From Empedobacter sedimenti (GTDB taxonomy: Bacteria > Bacteroidota > Bacteroidia > Flavobacteriales > Weeksellaceae), in contig NZ_JASCQG010000013.1 in NCBI RefSeq assembly GCF_030005555.1, forward strand, positions 1-64,000: a DNA stretch of 64,000 bases. The letters are read 5' to 3'. Below are positions 1 through 8,778 of the stretch, piece by piece (within the stretch, counting starts at the first letter, position 1; every line of letters starts with the position of its first letter). The notes below the pieces were generated by a model. The model was not told the DNA's origin and searched no databases. It saw only the letters and a program-made list of their open reading frames with translations. The position numbers and the translations under genes are program-made.

Positions 1-70
1 CCGAACAGAGAAGTTAAGCCTGCCTGCGCCGATGGTACTGTTACTTACGGGAGAGTAGGTCGTCGCCAGT
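1..70 (+). rRNA. rrf: 5S ribosomal RNA, 3' part
   Basis: The window opens inside a 5S rRNA gene. The CCGAACAGAGAAGTTAAGCC block and the later GGGAGAGTAGGTCG block are the conserved loop and 3' domain of bacterial 5S rRNA. About 40 nt of the 5' part lie outside the window. A rho-independent terminator follows at once, so this is the end of an rRNA operon. Confidence 0.93.
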
Positions 71-78
71 TTTTATTA

Positions 79-113
79 AAAGCCTCAAGATTTAGTTCTT
101 GAGGCTTTTTTTG
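79..113 (+). terminator. Terminator of the rRNA operon
   Basis: A 12-bp perfect stem (AAAGCCTCAAGA / TCTTGAGGCTTT) with a short loop is followed by a run of T. It lies 9 nt after the 5S 3' end. Confidence 0.9.
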
Positions 114-135
114 TGGTTATACTTTTTTGTAAAGT

Positions 136-163
136 GTACAAAGTAAAATGTACGAAGTAAAAT
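136..163 (+). repeat. Two 14-bp tandem units
   Basis: GTACAAAGTAAAAT at 136-149 is followed directly by GTACGAAGTAAAAT at 150-163, one mismatch apart. It begins the gene-free, repeat-rich tract between the rRNA operon and the Nudix gene. A loosely similar string (TACGAAGTGCGAAACTCG) occurs near 32,757 after another gene. Confidence 0.7.
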
Positions 164-213
164 ATAACATAAAACGTAATACTTCAGACATCTCTATAAT
201 CCAAAGGAACTTA

Positions 214-233
214 CCCTTCGACTCCGCTCAGGG
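214..233. repeat. Short interspersed motif CCCTTCGACTCCGCTCAGGG
   Basis: This 20-mer has outer inverted arms (TACCCT at 212-217, AGGGTA at 230-235). It is the kind of short GC-rich intergenic motif that is scattered through flavobacterial genomes (recollection, not searched). It stands out against the AT-rich surroundings. Confidence 0.5.
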
Positions 234-301
234 TACCATAATAGGTTAGAAGATTCTTCACTACAATATTGTTATGTTCTGAATGACAGTTTTTAGTTTT
301 G

Positions 302-374
302 CTTATCACTTATCACTTATCACTTATCACTTATCACTTATCACTTATCACTTATCACTTATCACTTATCACTT
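302..374. repeat. Heptamer tandem repeat (CTTATCA, about 10.4 copies)
   Basis: Seventy-three bases follow a strict 7-bp period of CTTATCA without any mismatch. A perfect array of a short unit suggests recent slippage, so copy number probably varies between strains. It is intergenic, so it does not affect a reading frame. Confidence 0.95.
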
Positions 375-379
375 TAAAT

Positions 380-477
380 GCGTTAGGGATAGTAGTGGAA
401 ATCCTTTTTTGTTGATTGAGCGAAGCGGAAATCATAACAAAAAAGATTGCAGCGAATAGCCCGACCGAAGGGAACGC
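380..477 (+). ncRNA. Folded intergenic element, possible Flavo-1-like RNA or repeat
   Basis: GCGTT at 380-384 pairs with AACGC at 473-477 and closes a domain. Inside, a stem with a T-rich left arm (about 400-416) and an A-rich right arm (about 430-447) can form, and there is a GGG/CCC pairing and a CC-GAAG-GG hairpin near 464-472. The blocks GTTAGGGAT and GCCCGACCGAAGGG recur in my memory of flavobacterial intergenic elements and may match Rfam Flavo-1. Family membership is inference; transcription and strand are not shown. Confidence 0.4.
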
Positions 478-539
478 TTAGAATATTATCTTCTGAACTG
501 AGATTTTTTATATATTTAGTTTCTAAAATAAAATGAGAT

Positions 540-968
540 ATGAAACCATTCAATGTGCGTGTATACGCATTGTTAGAACATAAGGGTAAAGTTTTGGTGA
601 TGCATGAACCATTTCAAGGAAAGTTGATTTATAAGTTTCCTGGTGGTGGTTTGGAGTTTGGTGAAGGAACAAAAGACTGTATTAAAAGAGAGTTGAAAGA
701 GGAGTTGAACCTGAAAGTAAAAGTACATGACCATTTATATACACAAGACTTCTTTGTGTTGAATGCTTTTGATCCTACAGAACAGGTTTTACTAATCTAT
801 TATAAAGCAACTATAACAGATAGAGCTTTGGCTAAATTAAAAGTTTTGGATGCAGATATCAACGAATTGTTGTGGTTATCCAAAGAGGAATTGATTGCTG
901 AGAAATTTACTTTAGAAGCAGATAAAGTTGTTGTAGAATTATTTAAAAAAGAAAACTTCGAATCTTAA
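540..968 (+). CDS. Nudix hydrolase
   Basis: This 142-residue cytosolic protein carries one Nudix fold. The Nudix box starts at G36 and runs through E42, R50, E51, E54 and E55, the residues that bind the Mg2+-pyrophosphate group. The usual last glycine of the box is N57. The family hydrolyses nucleoside diphosphates linked to another moiety (mutagenic dNTPs, ADP-ribose, NADH and others); nothing here fixes the substrate. It stands alone after the repeat tract. Its end overlaps the converging gene by 4 bp inside a palindrome, so both proteins end in NFES. Confidence 0.88.
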   Translation: MKPFNVRVYALLEHKGKVLVMHEPFQGKLIYKFPGGGLEFGEGTKDCIKRELKEELNLKVKVHDHLYTQDFFVLNAFDPTEQVLLIYYKATITDRALAKLKVLDADINELLWLSKEELIAEKFTLEADKVVVELFKKENFES

Positions 969-980
969 GACTCGAAGTTT
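953..980. terminator. Bidirectional hairpin spanning two converging stop codons
   Basis: AAACTTCGA (953-961) pairs with TCGAAGTTT (972-980). The centre TTAA carries both stops: TAA at 966-968 on + and TAA read from 967 to 965 on -. T-rich DNA follows on + and A-rich DNA precedes on +, as for a two-way terminator. Confidence 0.6.
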
Positions 981-1348
981 ATTATTTTTTGATCATCGAA
1001 ATACTGTATTACAGCATATTTCATCAATAAGGTTTGTTCATTTGTTTTGAGAGGCGGTAACTCTTCTAATAATTCGAAGTGTGGCCATCCATCAGGATCT
1101 TGTCCATCAAAACGATAAAAGCCAAAAGGTTCTAATACTCGACAAACGGCAATGTGTAATAAATTGAGTTTATCATCTTTCTTAAAACGTTTTTTACCTT
1201 GACCTAATTCTTGAACACCTATTAAGAAAAGAATTGTATCCAAATCTGGTGTTTCTCCATCAGTGAAATTAATTCTGAAAAACTCTTCAATTTGTTTCCA
1301 TCTCGAAGTATTGGTCGATGTATCTTCTGTATATTTTGAAATATCCAT
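965..1348 (-). CDS. Conserved hypothetical protein, end of greA-HIT operon
   Basis: The 127-residue soluble protein has no signal peptide or membrane segment and is acidic, with a Trp/Phe/Pro-rich middle (around FGFYRFDGQDPDGWPHFE). I do not recognise a named domain. Its start lies directly beside the stop of the upstream membrane/TPR-like gene, and that gene follows HIT and greA in the same direction, so it is probably the last gene of that operon. Its C-terminus shares NFES with the converging Nudix protein because of the palindromic overlap. Confidence 0.7.
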   Translation of the reverse strand: MDISKYTEDTSTNTSRWKQIEEFFRINFTDGETPDLDTILFLIGVQELGQGKKRFKKDDKLNLLHIAVCRVLEPFGFYRFDGQDPDGWPHFELLEELPPLKTNEQTLLMKYAVIQYFDDQKIINFES

Positions 1349-1918
1349 TTAGAATTTACGTCCTTTATGACGCATATGTGGGTTTTGTAATTGAGAAGTA
1401 CTTACGTTGAAACGTTTCATTTGATCATTCATCATTTTGATTTGATCAGTAAACATTCCTTTTGTATCGTTTTTCTTTGCCTCTTTAATGTAATTTTCAG
1501 CTTCTTTCTTTTTTCCTTTAGACATAGATGCTCCAGCTAAAGATAAATTTGCCATAGCACGATCATGGTCAAAAGATAAACCATAATTTAAGGCTTCTTT
1601 CATGTATTTCTCAGAAACAGCAACATTGTCTTGTGCTTCTGTAATTCCCATCATGTAATGGTAATATCCCATTTGTTTAGGAATTAATTGGGCTGATGGA
1701 TTGGTAATTCTCTTTAACCATTTTTTCGCTTTTACCATGTCTTCTTTACGTAGAAACCAAAATGCTAATAAAATATTTTCGTTTCTGAAATAAAATAAAA
1801 TAGGAAAGATCGCTAAAAACAACAACGAAAATCCCCAACCGTATTCGCGAATTGTAAACAAGTAGATTGCTAAGGCGATTAATACAGCGGCGATTACTAA
1901 TTTAATGTATTTGTTCAT
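1349..1918 (-). CDS. Membrane protein with TPR-like C-terminal region
   Basis: The first 45 residues hold two hydrophobic segments (about 5-20 and 26-44). The rest is helical and reads like two or three degenerate tetratricopeptide units (YMKEALNYG, AMANLSLAGAS, AENYIKEAKKN). This suggests a membrane-anchored scaffold for protein contacts. It sits 6 bp after the HIT gene and abuts the next gene, which supports one transcript with greA. Function unknown. Confidence 0.7.
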   Translation of the reverse strand: MNKYIKLVIAAVLIALAIYLFTIREYGWGFSLLFLAIFPILFYFRNENILLAFWFLRKEDMVKAKKWLKRITNPSAQLIPKQMGYYHYMMGITEAQDNVAVSEKYMKEALNYGLSFDHDRAMANLSLAGASMSKGKKKEAENYIKEAKKNDTKGMFTDQIKMMNDQMKRFNVSTSQLQNPHMRHKGRKF

Positions 1919-1924
1919 CGTATA

Positions 1925-2317
1925 TTATAAATATGATTTGATTTTGTCTGCAACATCATTCATTTCTTCAGCAGACAATTGAAGTTTCGGATTTGAGAAG
2001 TTAATGTCTTGCATAGAATTTAGAGGAACCAAATGCACATGTACATGTGGTACCTCTAATCCTACAACAGCAACACCAACGCGTAAGCAAGGAACTGCTT
2101 TTTCTATAGCTTGCGCAATTTCGTAACTAAAATCCATTAAGCCCAAATAAGTCGATTTGTCTAAATCAAAGATTTTATCAACCTCTTGCTTAGGCATAAC
2201 CAAAACGTGTCCTTTAACCAAAGGAAAAGCATCTAAGATAGCGATGTACTGATCGTTTTCGGCAATCTTGTATGAAGGAATTTCTCCGTTTATAATTTTA
2301 GTGAAAATGCTTGGCAT
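1925..2317 (-). CDS. HIT family protein (histidine triad hydrolase)
   Basis: A 130-residue HIT-fold protein with the triad HVHVHLVPLN at residues 91-100; the histidines form the nucleotidyl-transfer site of this family. Family members hydrolyse purine nucleoside phosphoramidates or Ap4A-like compounds; the exact substrate cannot be read here. Full length for a bacterial Hint protein. It lies 21 bp downstream of greA, an arrangement I recall from other flavobacteria. Confidence 0.92.
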   Translation of the reverse strand: MPSIFTKIINGEIPSYKIAENDQYIAILDAFPLVKGHVLVMPKQEVDKIFDLDKSTYLGLMDFSYEIAQAIEKAVPCLRVGVAVVGLEVPHVHVHLVPLNSMQDINFSNPKLQLSAEEMNDVADKIKSYL

Positions 2318-2338
2318 ATTTTTAAACTATTTTAAAAT

Positions 2339-2818
2339 TTAGTCCAAAGATATTTCTAAAATTTCAAAATTTAAAGTCATTCCGTTAGGTAATGTAATTT
2401 CTGCTACTTCGCCTAATGTTTTTCCTAACAAACCTTTTGCAATTGGAGTGTTAACAGAAATGCGCATTTTAGCTAAATCAGCCTCAGATTCAGGTACTAA
2501 AGTGTACACTAATTCTTGTCCGTTAGCAGTATTCTTAATTTTAACTTTTGATAATATAGAAACTTTAGAATGATCTAATTTTGACTCATCAATGACTCTA
2601 GAAAATGCGACAACTTCTTTTAATTTAGCAATTTGCATTTCTAACATACCTTGAGCTTCTTTTGCAGCATCATATTCTGCATTTTCAGATAAATCTCCTT
2701 TATCACGCGCATCAGCAATTTGTTGCGAAATTTTTGGACGTTCAAAAGTTTCTAACTGATGAAGCTCTTCACGCAACTTTTCTAATCCTTCTTTCGTTAC
2801 ATATTGTATATTTGCCAT
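2339..2818 (-). CDS. greA: Transcription elongation factor GreA
   Basis: GreA enters the secondary channel of stalled RNA polymerase and stimulates cleavage of backtracked RNA. The 159-residue length matches the family (158 in E. coli). The N-terminal coiled coil contains the conserved tip ARDKGDLSENAEYDAAKE, whose acidic residues coordinate the catalytic Mg2+. The C-terminal FKBP-like half ends with GMTLNFEILEI. It is the first gene of a four-gene minus-strand operon. A TATCTTTG -7 box and a strong leader hairpin lie upstream. Confidence 0.96.
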   Translation of the reverse strand: MANIQYVTKEGLEKLREELHQLETFERPKISQQIADARDKGDLSENAEYDAAKEAQGMLEMQIAKLKEVVAFSRVIDESKLDHSKVSILSKVKIKNTANGQELVYTLVPESEADLAKMRISVNTPIAKGLLGKTLGEVAEITLPNGMTLNFEILEISLD

Positions 2819-2868
2819 AACAACGATGTTTAATTAATTTTTATTAAATAGGTCTTATAAAATAAATA

Positions 2869-2900
2869 ATCCTACACATATCAATAATATGCGCAGGACT
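2869..2900 (-). promoter_or_regulatory. Stem-loop in the greA leader
   Basis: On the minus strand, bases 2897-2887 pair with 2881-2871 in an 11-bp stem (three G-U pairs possible when counted with the extension) around a 5-nt loop. It begins roughly 15-20 nt after the predicted transcription start and about 50 nt before the greA ATG. The bases after the stem are AT-rich rather than a clean T run, so it could be an attenuator or an mRNA-stability element. Confidence 0.45.
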
Positions 2901-2920
2901 ATTTCTAATAATTTGTCCAA

Positions 2921-2928
2921 CAAAGATA
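2921..2928 (-). promoter_or_regulatory. greA operon -7 box
   Basis: TATCTTTG on the minus strand fits the Bacteroidota -7 consensus TAnnTTTG exactly. No clear TTG is found at the usual -33 distance. It predicts a leader of about 100 nt. Confidence 0.5.
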
Positions 2929-2953
2929 GTAAAAATTTTAATCTAAATTAAAA

Positions 2954-3403
2954 ATGGAACAATTTATTAAAACGATTCTAAATAAGGTTTTGGTATTCGC
3001 TATTTTTCTATTCTCAATTCTATCATGTAACACAAATGACGGAACCGTAAATTGCGTACCAGTTACTACAATCAATGTTTCAATTAATCCAAATATGCCA
3101 TTGTATAGTAATCTCAATAATCCTGGAGGTTGGGCATACGTAGATGGCGTAACTGCAGGATCAAGAGGGTTAATTGTTGTAAGAACAACTTCTGGATACA
3201 AAGCTTATGATAGAAATGCACCGCATATATGTCCTGGAGAAAAGACAAGCTTATATGTAAAAAATGATATCAGTATTGTTTGTGATGCCGATGGCGCTGA
3301 ATGGATTTTATTAACAGGTCAGCCAACAAAAGTTGCTAATCGTGCTCCAAGAACATACAGAGTAGATCTTCAAGCAAACGGTAATCTTTTGATTACCAAT
3401 TAA
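2954..3403 (+). CDS. Lipoprotein with a degenerate Rieske-like domain
   Basis: A lipoprotein signal (hydrophobic stretch, then SILSC as lipobox, Cys25) leads a 149-residue protein. The remaining sequence has the layout of small flavobacterial Rieske-type proteins: YDRNAPHICPG, then IVCDADGAEWILLTGQP, then RTYRVDLQANGNLLITN. A working Rieske centre needs C-x-H and C-x2-H ligand pairs; the second His pair is absent here, so a [2Fe-2S] cluster is unlikely. Family assignment is inference from this layout. It is a single gene divergent from greA. Confidence 0.6.
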   Translation: MEQFIKTILNKVLVFAIFLFSILSCNTNDGTVNCVPVTTINVSINPNMPLYSNLNNPGGWAYVDGVTAGSRGLIVVRTTSGYKAYDRNAPHICPGEKTSLYVKNDISIVCDADGAEWILLTGQPTKVANRAPRTYRVDLQANGNLLITN

Positions 3404-3511
3404 AGTATTTTCCTTCGAAAGACTTAATTACTTCTACTTATATTTATTATGCTTGCATAGATATTAATGATAGGCAATTAAATAATTTATTTTTAAAATA
3501 AATTAATTTCG

Positions 3512-4871
<1,360 letters not shown>

Positions 4872-4880
4872 TATTGTGCT

Positions 4881-4900
4881 GGACTGATATTTATCAGTCC
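4881..4900 (+). repeat. Perfect inverted repeat between eno and gltA
   Basis: GGACTGATA (4881-4889) and TATCAGTCC (4892-4900) are fully complementary. No T run follows on the plus strand, so it is not a classical terminator. On the minus strand a T-rich stretch would follow. It may stabilise the eno transcript end or act in the gltA leader. Confidence 0.5.
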
Positions 4901-4951
4901 AGAATAAATAAAAATATCGTAAATTACGCAATAAATAATATAAACTATAAA

Positions 4952-6235
4952 ATGTCAGATAAGGTAATATTAAATTACAACGGAAACGAGTTGGAACTTC
5001 CAGTTACAACAGGTTCAATGGACGAAAAATCTATTGATATTTCTAAGTTAAGAAGTGCTACTGGATTAATTACAATGGATCCAGGTTACAAAAATACAGG
5101 ATCATGTGAGTCTAAAATTACTTTTTTAGATGGTGAAGAGGGAAAATTAATGTACCGTGGCTATCCAATTGAACAATTAGCAGAGAAATCTTCTTTCGTA
5201 GAAGTAATGTATTTGTTGATCAAAGGAGAATTACCTACACAAGCCGAATTAGACAAGTTTGTTGCAGATATTAATGAGTATAATTATGTTTCTGAAGATT
5301 TAATCAAAATCTTAGATGCATTCCCAAGTTCTGCTCACCCAATGGGAGTTTTAACTTCTTTAACAGCAGCTTTATCAGCTTTCAACCCAAAATGTGTTGA
5401 TGTTTCATCTCCAGATGATATGTATCGCGCAGCTGTTACTTTGTTAGGAAAGTTCCCAGTTTTAGCATCTTGGACTCAAAGAAAAATAAAAGGATTACCA
5501 GTTAACTACTCTAATGATAAATTATCTTACGTAGAAAACTTTTATCAGTTATTATTCAAAAAACCAGGTCAAGAATTAGACTTAGATCCAGTTATTATTG
5601 ATGCTCTTGATAAATTATTTATCTTACACGCAGATCACGAACAAAACTGTTCTACATCAAGTGTACGTTTAGTAGGATCTTCTCACGCAGGTTTATTTGC
5701 TTCTATCTCTGGTGGTATCTCAGCTTTATGGGGACCATTACATGGTGGTGCTAACCAAGCAGTATTAGAAATGTTAGAAGCGATCAAAAATGATGGTGGA
5801 GATGTTGAAAAATACTTAGCAAAAGCAAAAGATAAAAACGATCCATTCCGTTTAATGGGATTCGGACACCGTGTTTATAAAAACTTTGACCCTCGTGCAA
5901 AAATCATCAAAGTTGCTGCTGATAACGTTTTAGAGAAATTAGGAATCAATGATCCTATTTTAGATATTGCTAAAAAATTAGAAAAAGCTGCTTTAGAAGA
6001 CGAGTATTTCAAATCAAGAAACTTATATCCAAACGTAGATTTCTATTCAGGAATTATCTACAAAGCGTTAGATATCCCAACTGAAATGTTTACAGTTATG
6101 TTTGCTGTTGGACGTTTACCAGGATGGATTGCACAATGGATGGAAATGCGCGAAACAAATCAACCAATTGGTCGTCCTCGTCAATTATACACAGGAGAAC
6201 CATTACGTGATTACGTTGAAATTGAAAAAAGATAA
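4952..6235 (+). CDS. gltA: Citrate synthase (type II-like)
   Basis: Condenses oxaloacetate with acetyl-CoA at the entry to the TCA cycle. The 427-residue length suits the hexameric bacterial form. Catalytic and substrate blocks seen are LHADHEQNCSTSSVRLVGS, GPLHGGANQAVLEML, GFGHRVYKNFDPRAKI and FYSGIIYKALDIPTEMFTVMFAVGRLPGW. The start is the ATG before SDKVILNYNG; an in-frame TTG 26 codons upstream would run back through the inverted repeat and add residues absent from the family. Confidence 0.97.
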   Translation: MSDKVILNYNGNELELPVTTGSMDEKSIDISKLRSATGLITMDPGYKNTGSCESKITFLDGEEGKLMYRGYPIEQLAEKSSFVEVMYLLIKGELPTQAELDKFVADINEYNYVSEDLIKILDAFPSSAHPMGVLTSLTAALSAFNPKCVDVSSPDDMYRAAVTLLGKFPVLASWTQRKIKGLPVNYSNDKLSYVENFYQLLFKKPGQELDLDPVIIDALDKLFILHADHEQNCSTSSVRLVGSSHAGLFASISGGISALWGPLHGGANQAVLEMLEAIKNDGGDVEKYLAKAKDKNDPFRLMGFGHRVYKNFDPRAKIIKVAADNVLEKLGINDPILDIAKKLEKAALEDEYFKSRNLYPNVDFYSGIIYKALDIPTEMFTVMFAVGRLPGWIAQWMEMRETNQPIGRPRQLYTGEPLRDYVEIEKR

Positions 6236-6257
6236 GAATAATCTTATTCATCATACA

Positions 6258-6294
6258 ATCCGAAAATCAAACTTTGATTTTCGGATTTTTTTTT
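6258..6294 (+). terminator. gltA terminator
   Basis: A 14-bp stem (ATCCGAAAATCAAA with its complement, 6258-6286) is followed by a run of T. Confidence 0.9.
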
Positions 6295-6368
6295 ACAATT
6301 AATTTTTAGAGATTATTTGTTTAAAATGTGCTAAAACCTTATTTTTAAGTAAATTAAATTTTGTAACC

Positions 6369-7037
6369 ATGAAATTTGAGAAAATACATAATAAAGGTCA
6401 AGCGCAAATCTTCGAAAACAAATACCTCGAAATGTTGACAAAAGGTCATCCTGCAGTTATTTGGGGAATGTACATACCATTACTTTCTTATTGTATTTAT
6501 TATGGAATTTCTCGTTACGATTTATCTGTCTTAACAGTTGTTAGTCTATTTTTTAGCGCAATGCTATTTTGGACGTTGTTCGAATATTTTGCGCATCGTT
6601 ATCTTTTTCATTGGACAGCCGAACAACCAAGTCTAAAACGAATTGTTTATATTTTTCACGGAAATCATCATCATTATCCGCGCGATAAACAACGTTTGTT
6701 TATGCCACCAGTTCCAAGTATTCTTTTGGCGTCAATTATTTTTTTGATTCAATATTTAATTTTAGGGAAATACACCTTTGCTTTTTTTCCTGGGTTTATG
6801 ATTGGTTATTTATTGTATGCGTCTATGCATTATTTGATTCATGCTGTTGCGCCACCTTTCAAGTTTATGAAACCGCTTTGGCGCAATCATCATTTGCATC
6901 ATTATAAAGACGAAGAATTAGGTTTTGGCGTTTCCAATACGTTTTGGGATCGTATTTTTGGAACAATGTTCGACTTAAAAAATGAAAAAGAAGACAAAGA
7001 AAAAGTAAAAGAATTGATGTTTGAGAAGAAAAGTTAA
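6369..7037 (+). CDS. Fatty acid hydroxylase superfamily membrane protein
   Basis: A 222-residue integral membrane di-iron enzyme with several hydrophobic segments. Histidine clusters of the family are present: HRYLFH, then HGNHHHYPRD, then HYLIH, then RNHHLHHY. C-terminal GFGVSNTFWDRIFGT is typical of sterol desaturase/fatty acid 2-hydroxylase relatives. By analogy it would 2-hydroxylate fatty acyl chains of membrane lipids, plausibly sphingolipids or ornithine lipids in this phylum (inference). Single gene between the gltA terminator and the M28 peptidase. Confidence 0.85.
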   Translation: MKFEKIHNKGQAQIFENKYLEMLTKGHPAVIWGMYIPLLSYCIYYGISRYDLSVLTVVSLFFSAMLFWTLFEYFAHRYLFHWTAEQPSLKRIVYIFHGNHHHYPRDKQRLFMPPVPSILLASIIFLIQYLILGKYTFAFFPGFMIGYLLYASMHYLIHAVAPPFKFMKPLWRNHHLHHYKDEELGFGVSNTFWDRIFGTMFDLKNEKEDKEKVKELMFEKKS

Positions 7038-7075
7038 TTTTTTGTATCTTCCCTCAAATTAAGTTCACACAAAAA

Positions 7076-7984
7076 ATGAAAAAATATACTTTACTTGCAA
7101 TAGGATTACTTGCGTTCAATCAAGCAAACGCACAATATTCAAAAGAAAATCAAAAGAAATATGTCGAAAAATTAGCTTCTGATGAAATGAAAGGTCGAAA
7201 CTTTGGTACGCCCGAAAATCGTTTAGCAGCAGAATTTATTGCAGAAAAATTCAAACAAAATAAATTAAAGCCTTGTGTTGGCGATTCATATTTAATCGAA
7301 TTTGAATATAAAGGGAAAACGGGGCAAAATGTTTGCGGAATAAAAGAAGGTAAATCGTCTGATATTTACGCTGTAGGTGCGCATTTTGATCATGTTGGAA
7401 CAGATGACAAAGGCGATGATAAAGTTTTTAATGGAGCAGATGATAATGCAAGTGGAACTTCGGCTGTAATGGCTTTGTCTGATTATTTTAAGAATAAAAA
7501 AGTTAAGCAAACCATGATGTTTATGGCTTTTGATGCTGAAGAAATAGGATTAATTGGTTCTAAAATGTTGGTAGAAAATACAGATTTTCAGTCTTATTTA
7601 CCAAATATGAAAGTGATGCTTAATCTTGAAATGATAGGAACTGTTTCTGCTTTTGGAGAAGGAAAAGTATATATGACAGGAAGTGATCGTTCGGATTTGA
7701 TGAGTATAATGAACAAAAATTCATCTAAAACGTTTAAAGTTGAGAATGATCCTTATTTACAACAACAATTATTTTTCCGTTCTGATAATGTGAATTTCGT
7801 TAATCATAAAGTTGTTTCGCATGCGCTTTCGTCTGTTAACATGGAAAACCAACATCATTATCATCAAAAAAATGATGAAGTTTCGGTGATTAATTTCGAA
7901 AATCTGTCAGAAATTACTCAAGGAATAGGAAATTCATTGTTTCAGATGATGAAAAAAAATGAAGCACCTAAATATCTAAAATAA
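7076..7984 (+). CDS. Secreted M28 family zinc aminopeptidase
   Basis: Signal peptide at residues 1-20 (cleavage after NANAQ region). The 302-residue protein has the co-catalytic Zn2+ residues of M28: H103 and D105 in HFDHVG, D122/D123 in ADDNASGT, E155/E156 in FDAEEIG, and a late His in HHYHQKNDE. Such enzymes release N-terminal amino acids in the periplasm or outside the cell. It lies 38 bp after the hydroxylase and ends at its own terminator. Confidence 0.9.
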   Translation: MKKYTLLAIGLLAFNQANAQYSKENQKKYVEKLASDEMKGRNFGTPENRLAAEFIAEKFKQNKLKPCVGDSYLIEFEYKGKTGQNVCGIKEGKSSDIYAVGAHFDHVGTDDKGDDKVFNGADDNASGTSAVMALSDYFKNKKVKQTMMFMAFDAEEIGLIGSKMLVENTDFQSYLPNMKVMLNLEMIGTVSAFGEGKVYMTGSDRSDLMSIMNKNSSKTFKVENDPYLQQQLFFRSDNVNFVNHKVVSHALSSVNMENQHHYHQKNDEVSVINFENLSEITQGIGNSLFQMMKKNEAPKYLK

Positions 7985-7989
7985 ACTTT

Positions 7990-8017
7990 AATCCGTTCAA
8001 ATTGAGCGGATTTTTTT
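7990..8017 (+). terminator. Terminator of the M28 peptidase gene
   Basis: AATCCGTTCAA pairs with TTGAGCGGATT (one G-U pair) and a run of seven T follows. Confidence 0.85.
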
Positions 8018-8044
8018 ATTACCTTTTGTTGATATAAATAGAAT

Positions 8045-8563
8045 ATGGAAGGTTATTTAGGAATTGTATTGCGATGTGTATCAGTTTATTTTTTTATGCT
8101 GATTGCATTAAGGGTATTTGGTAAACAACAATTGTCGCAATTAAATACGGCTGATGTTATTTTGATTTTATTGATTAGTAATTCAGTTCAAAATGCAATG
8201 GTTGGAACAGATTCTAGTCTAGAAGGTGGATTAATAGCAGCTTTTGTATTGTTTTTACTCAATTTTGTTGTTAAAAAAATAATGATAAAAAATCATTTTT
8301 TAGGAGATTTAATTGAACAAAAACCTGAAGTTTTGATTAGAAATGGAAAAGCAGACTTTACGATGTTGAGTAGATTAGATATTAATGCAGAAGAACTAGA
8401 TGAAGCGATGCGCGAGCATGGAGTAGAGTATATAAAAGACGTGAAATTGGCAATGATGGAGATTGATGGTAATATCTCGATTGTCACAACGGATCAAAAT
8501 CAATTTAAGGAAACACATTATAAGCGCAAACATAATCGAAAAAATTTACAAGGAACCGATTAA
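8045..8563 (+). CDS. DUF421 family membrane protein (YetF-like)
   Basis: Three hydrophobic segments fill the first 80 residues, and the motif RVFGKQQLSQLNTADVILILLI marks the DUF421/YetF family. The soluble C-terminal part (residues about 90-150: KPEVLIRNGKADFTML, SRLDINAEELDEAMREHG) is the conserved cytosolic domain. Molecular role unknown; Bacillus YetF relatives are linked to spore or stress physiology. A 60-residue membrane protein and a DinB-like gene follow closely. Confidence 0.88.
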   Translation: MEGYLGIVLRCVSVYFFMLIALRVFGKQQLSQLNTADVILILLISNSVQNAMVGTDSSLEGGLIAAFVLFLLNFVVKKIMIKNHFLGDLIEQKPEVLIRNGKADFTMLSRLDINAEELDEAMREHGVEYIKDVKLAMMEIDGNISIVTTDQNQFKETHYKRKHNRKNLQGTD

Positions 8564-8595
8564 ATAAGTAGATTTGTTGGTATTGAAACTATATT

Positions 8596-8778
8596 ATGAA
8601 TAAAATTATTAATCCTTTAAGTTATATAATTCTCGCAATTTTATTATTTCTGATACTGTCAGTCAACTTTTTTCCGATAGCAGGTTTAGAGAAATTATAT
8701 AAGTATAGAATTGTTTTGATTGTGCTATATGTTGTGTTGAGATTGTATCAACATTTTGTTTTAAGTAAGAAATCATAA
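8596..8778 (+). CDS. Small two-helix membrane protein
   Basis: A 60-residue protein with two predicted transmembrane segments (about 8-28 and 38-52) and a basic C-terminus. The TAA is followed directly by the ATG of the next gene, and DUF421 ends 32 bp upstream, so all three probably share a transcript. No family recognised. Confidence 0.6.
   Translation: MNKIINPLSYIILAILLFLILSVNFFPIAGLEKLYKYRIVLIVLYVVLRLYQHFVLSKKS

Noticed and set aside
302-374. Regular repeats that might suggest CRISPR
   Set aside because: The unit is 7 bp with no spacers; it is a simple tandem array and no cas genes are present.
2938-3201. Minus-strand frame antisense to the Rieske-like lipoprotein
   Set aside because: It runs through the lipoprotein gene and lacks protein-like composition or promoter.
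4874-4951. TTG start 26 codons upstream of citrate synthase
   Set aside because: It would translate the inverted repeat and add residues not found in citrate synthases.
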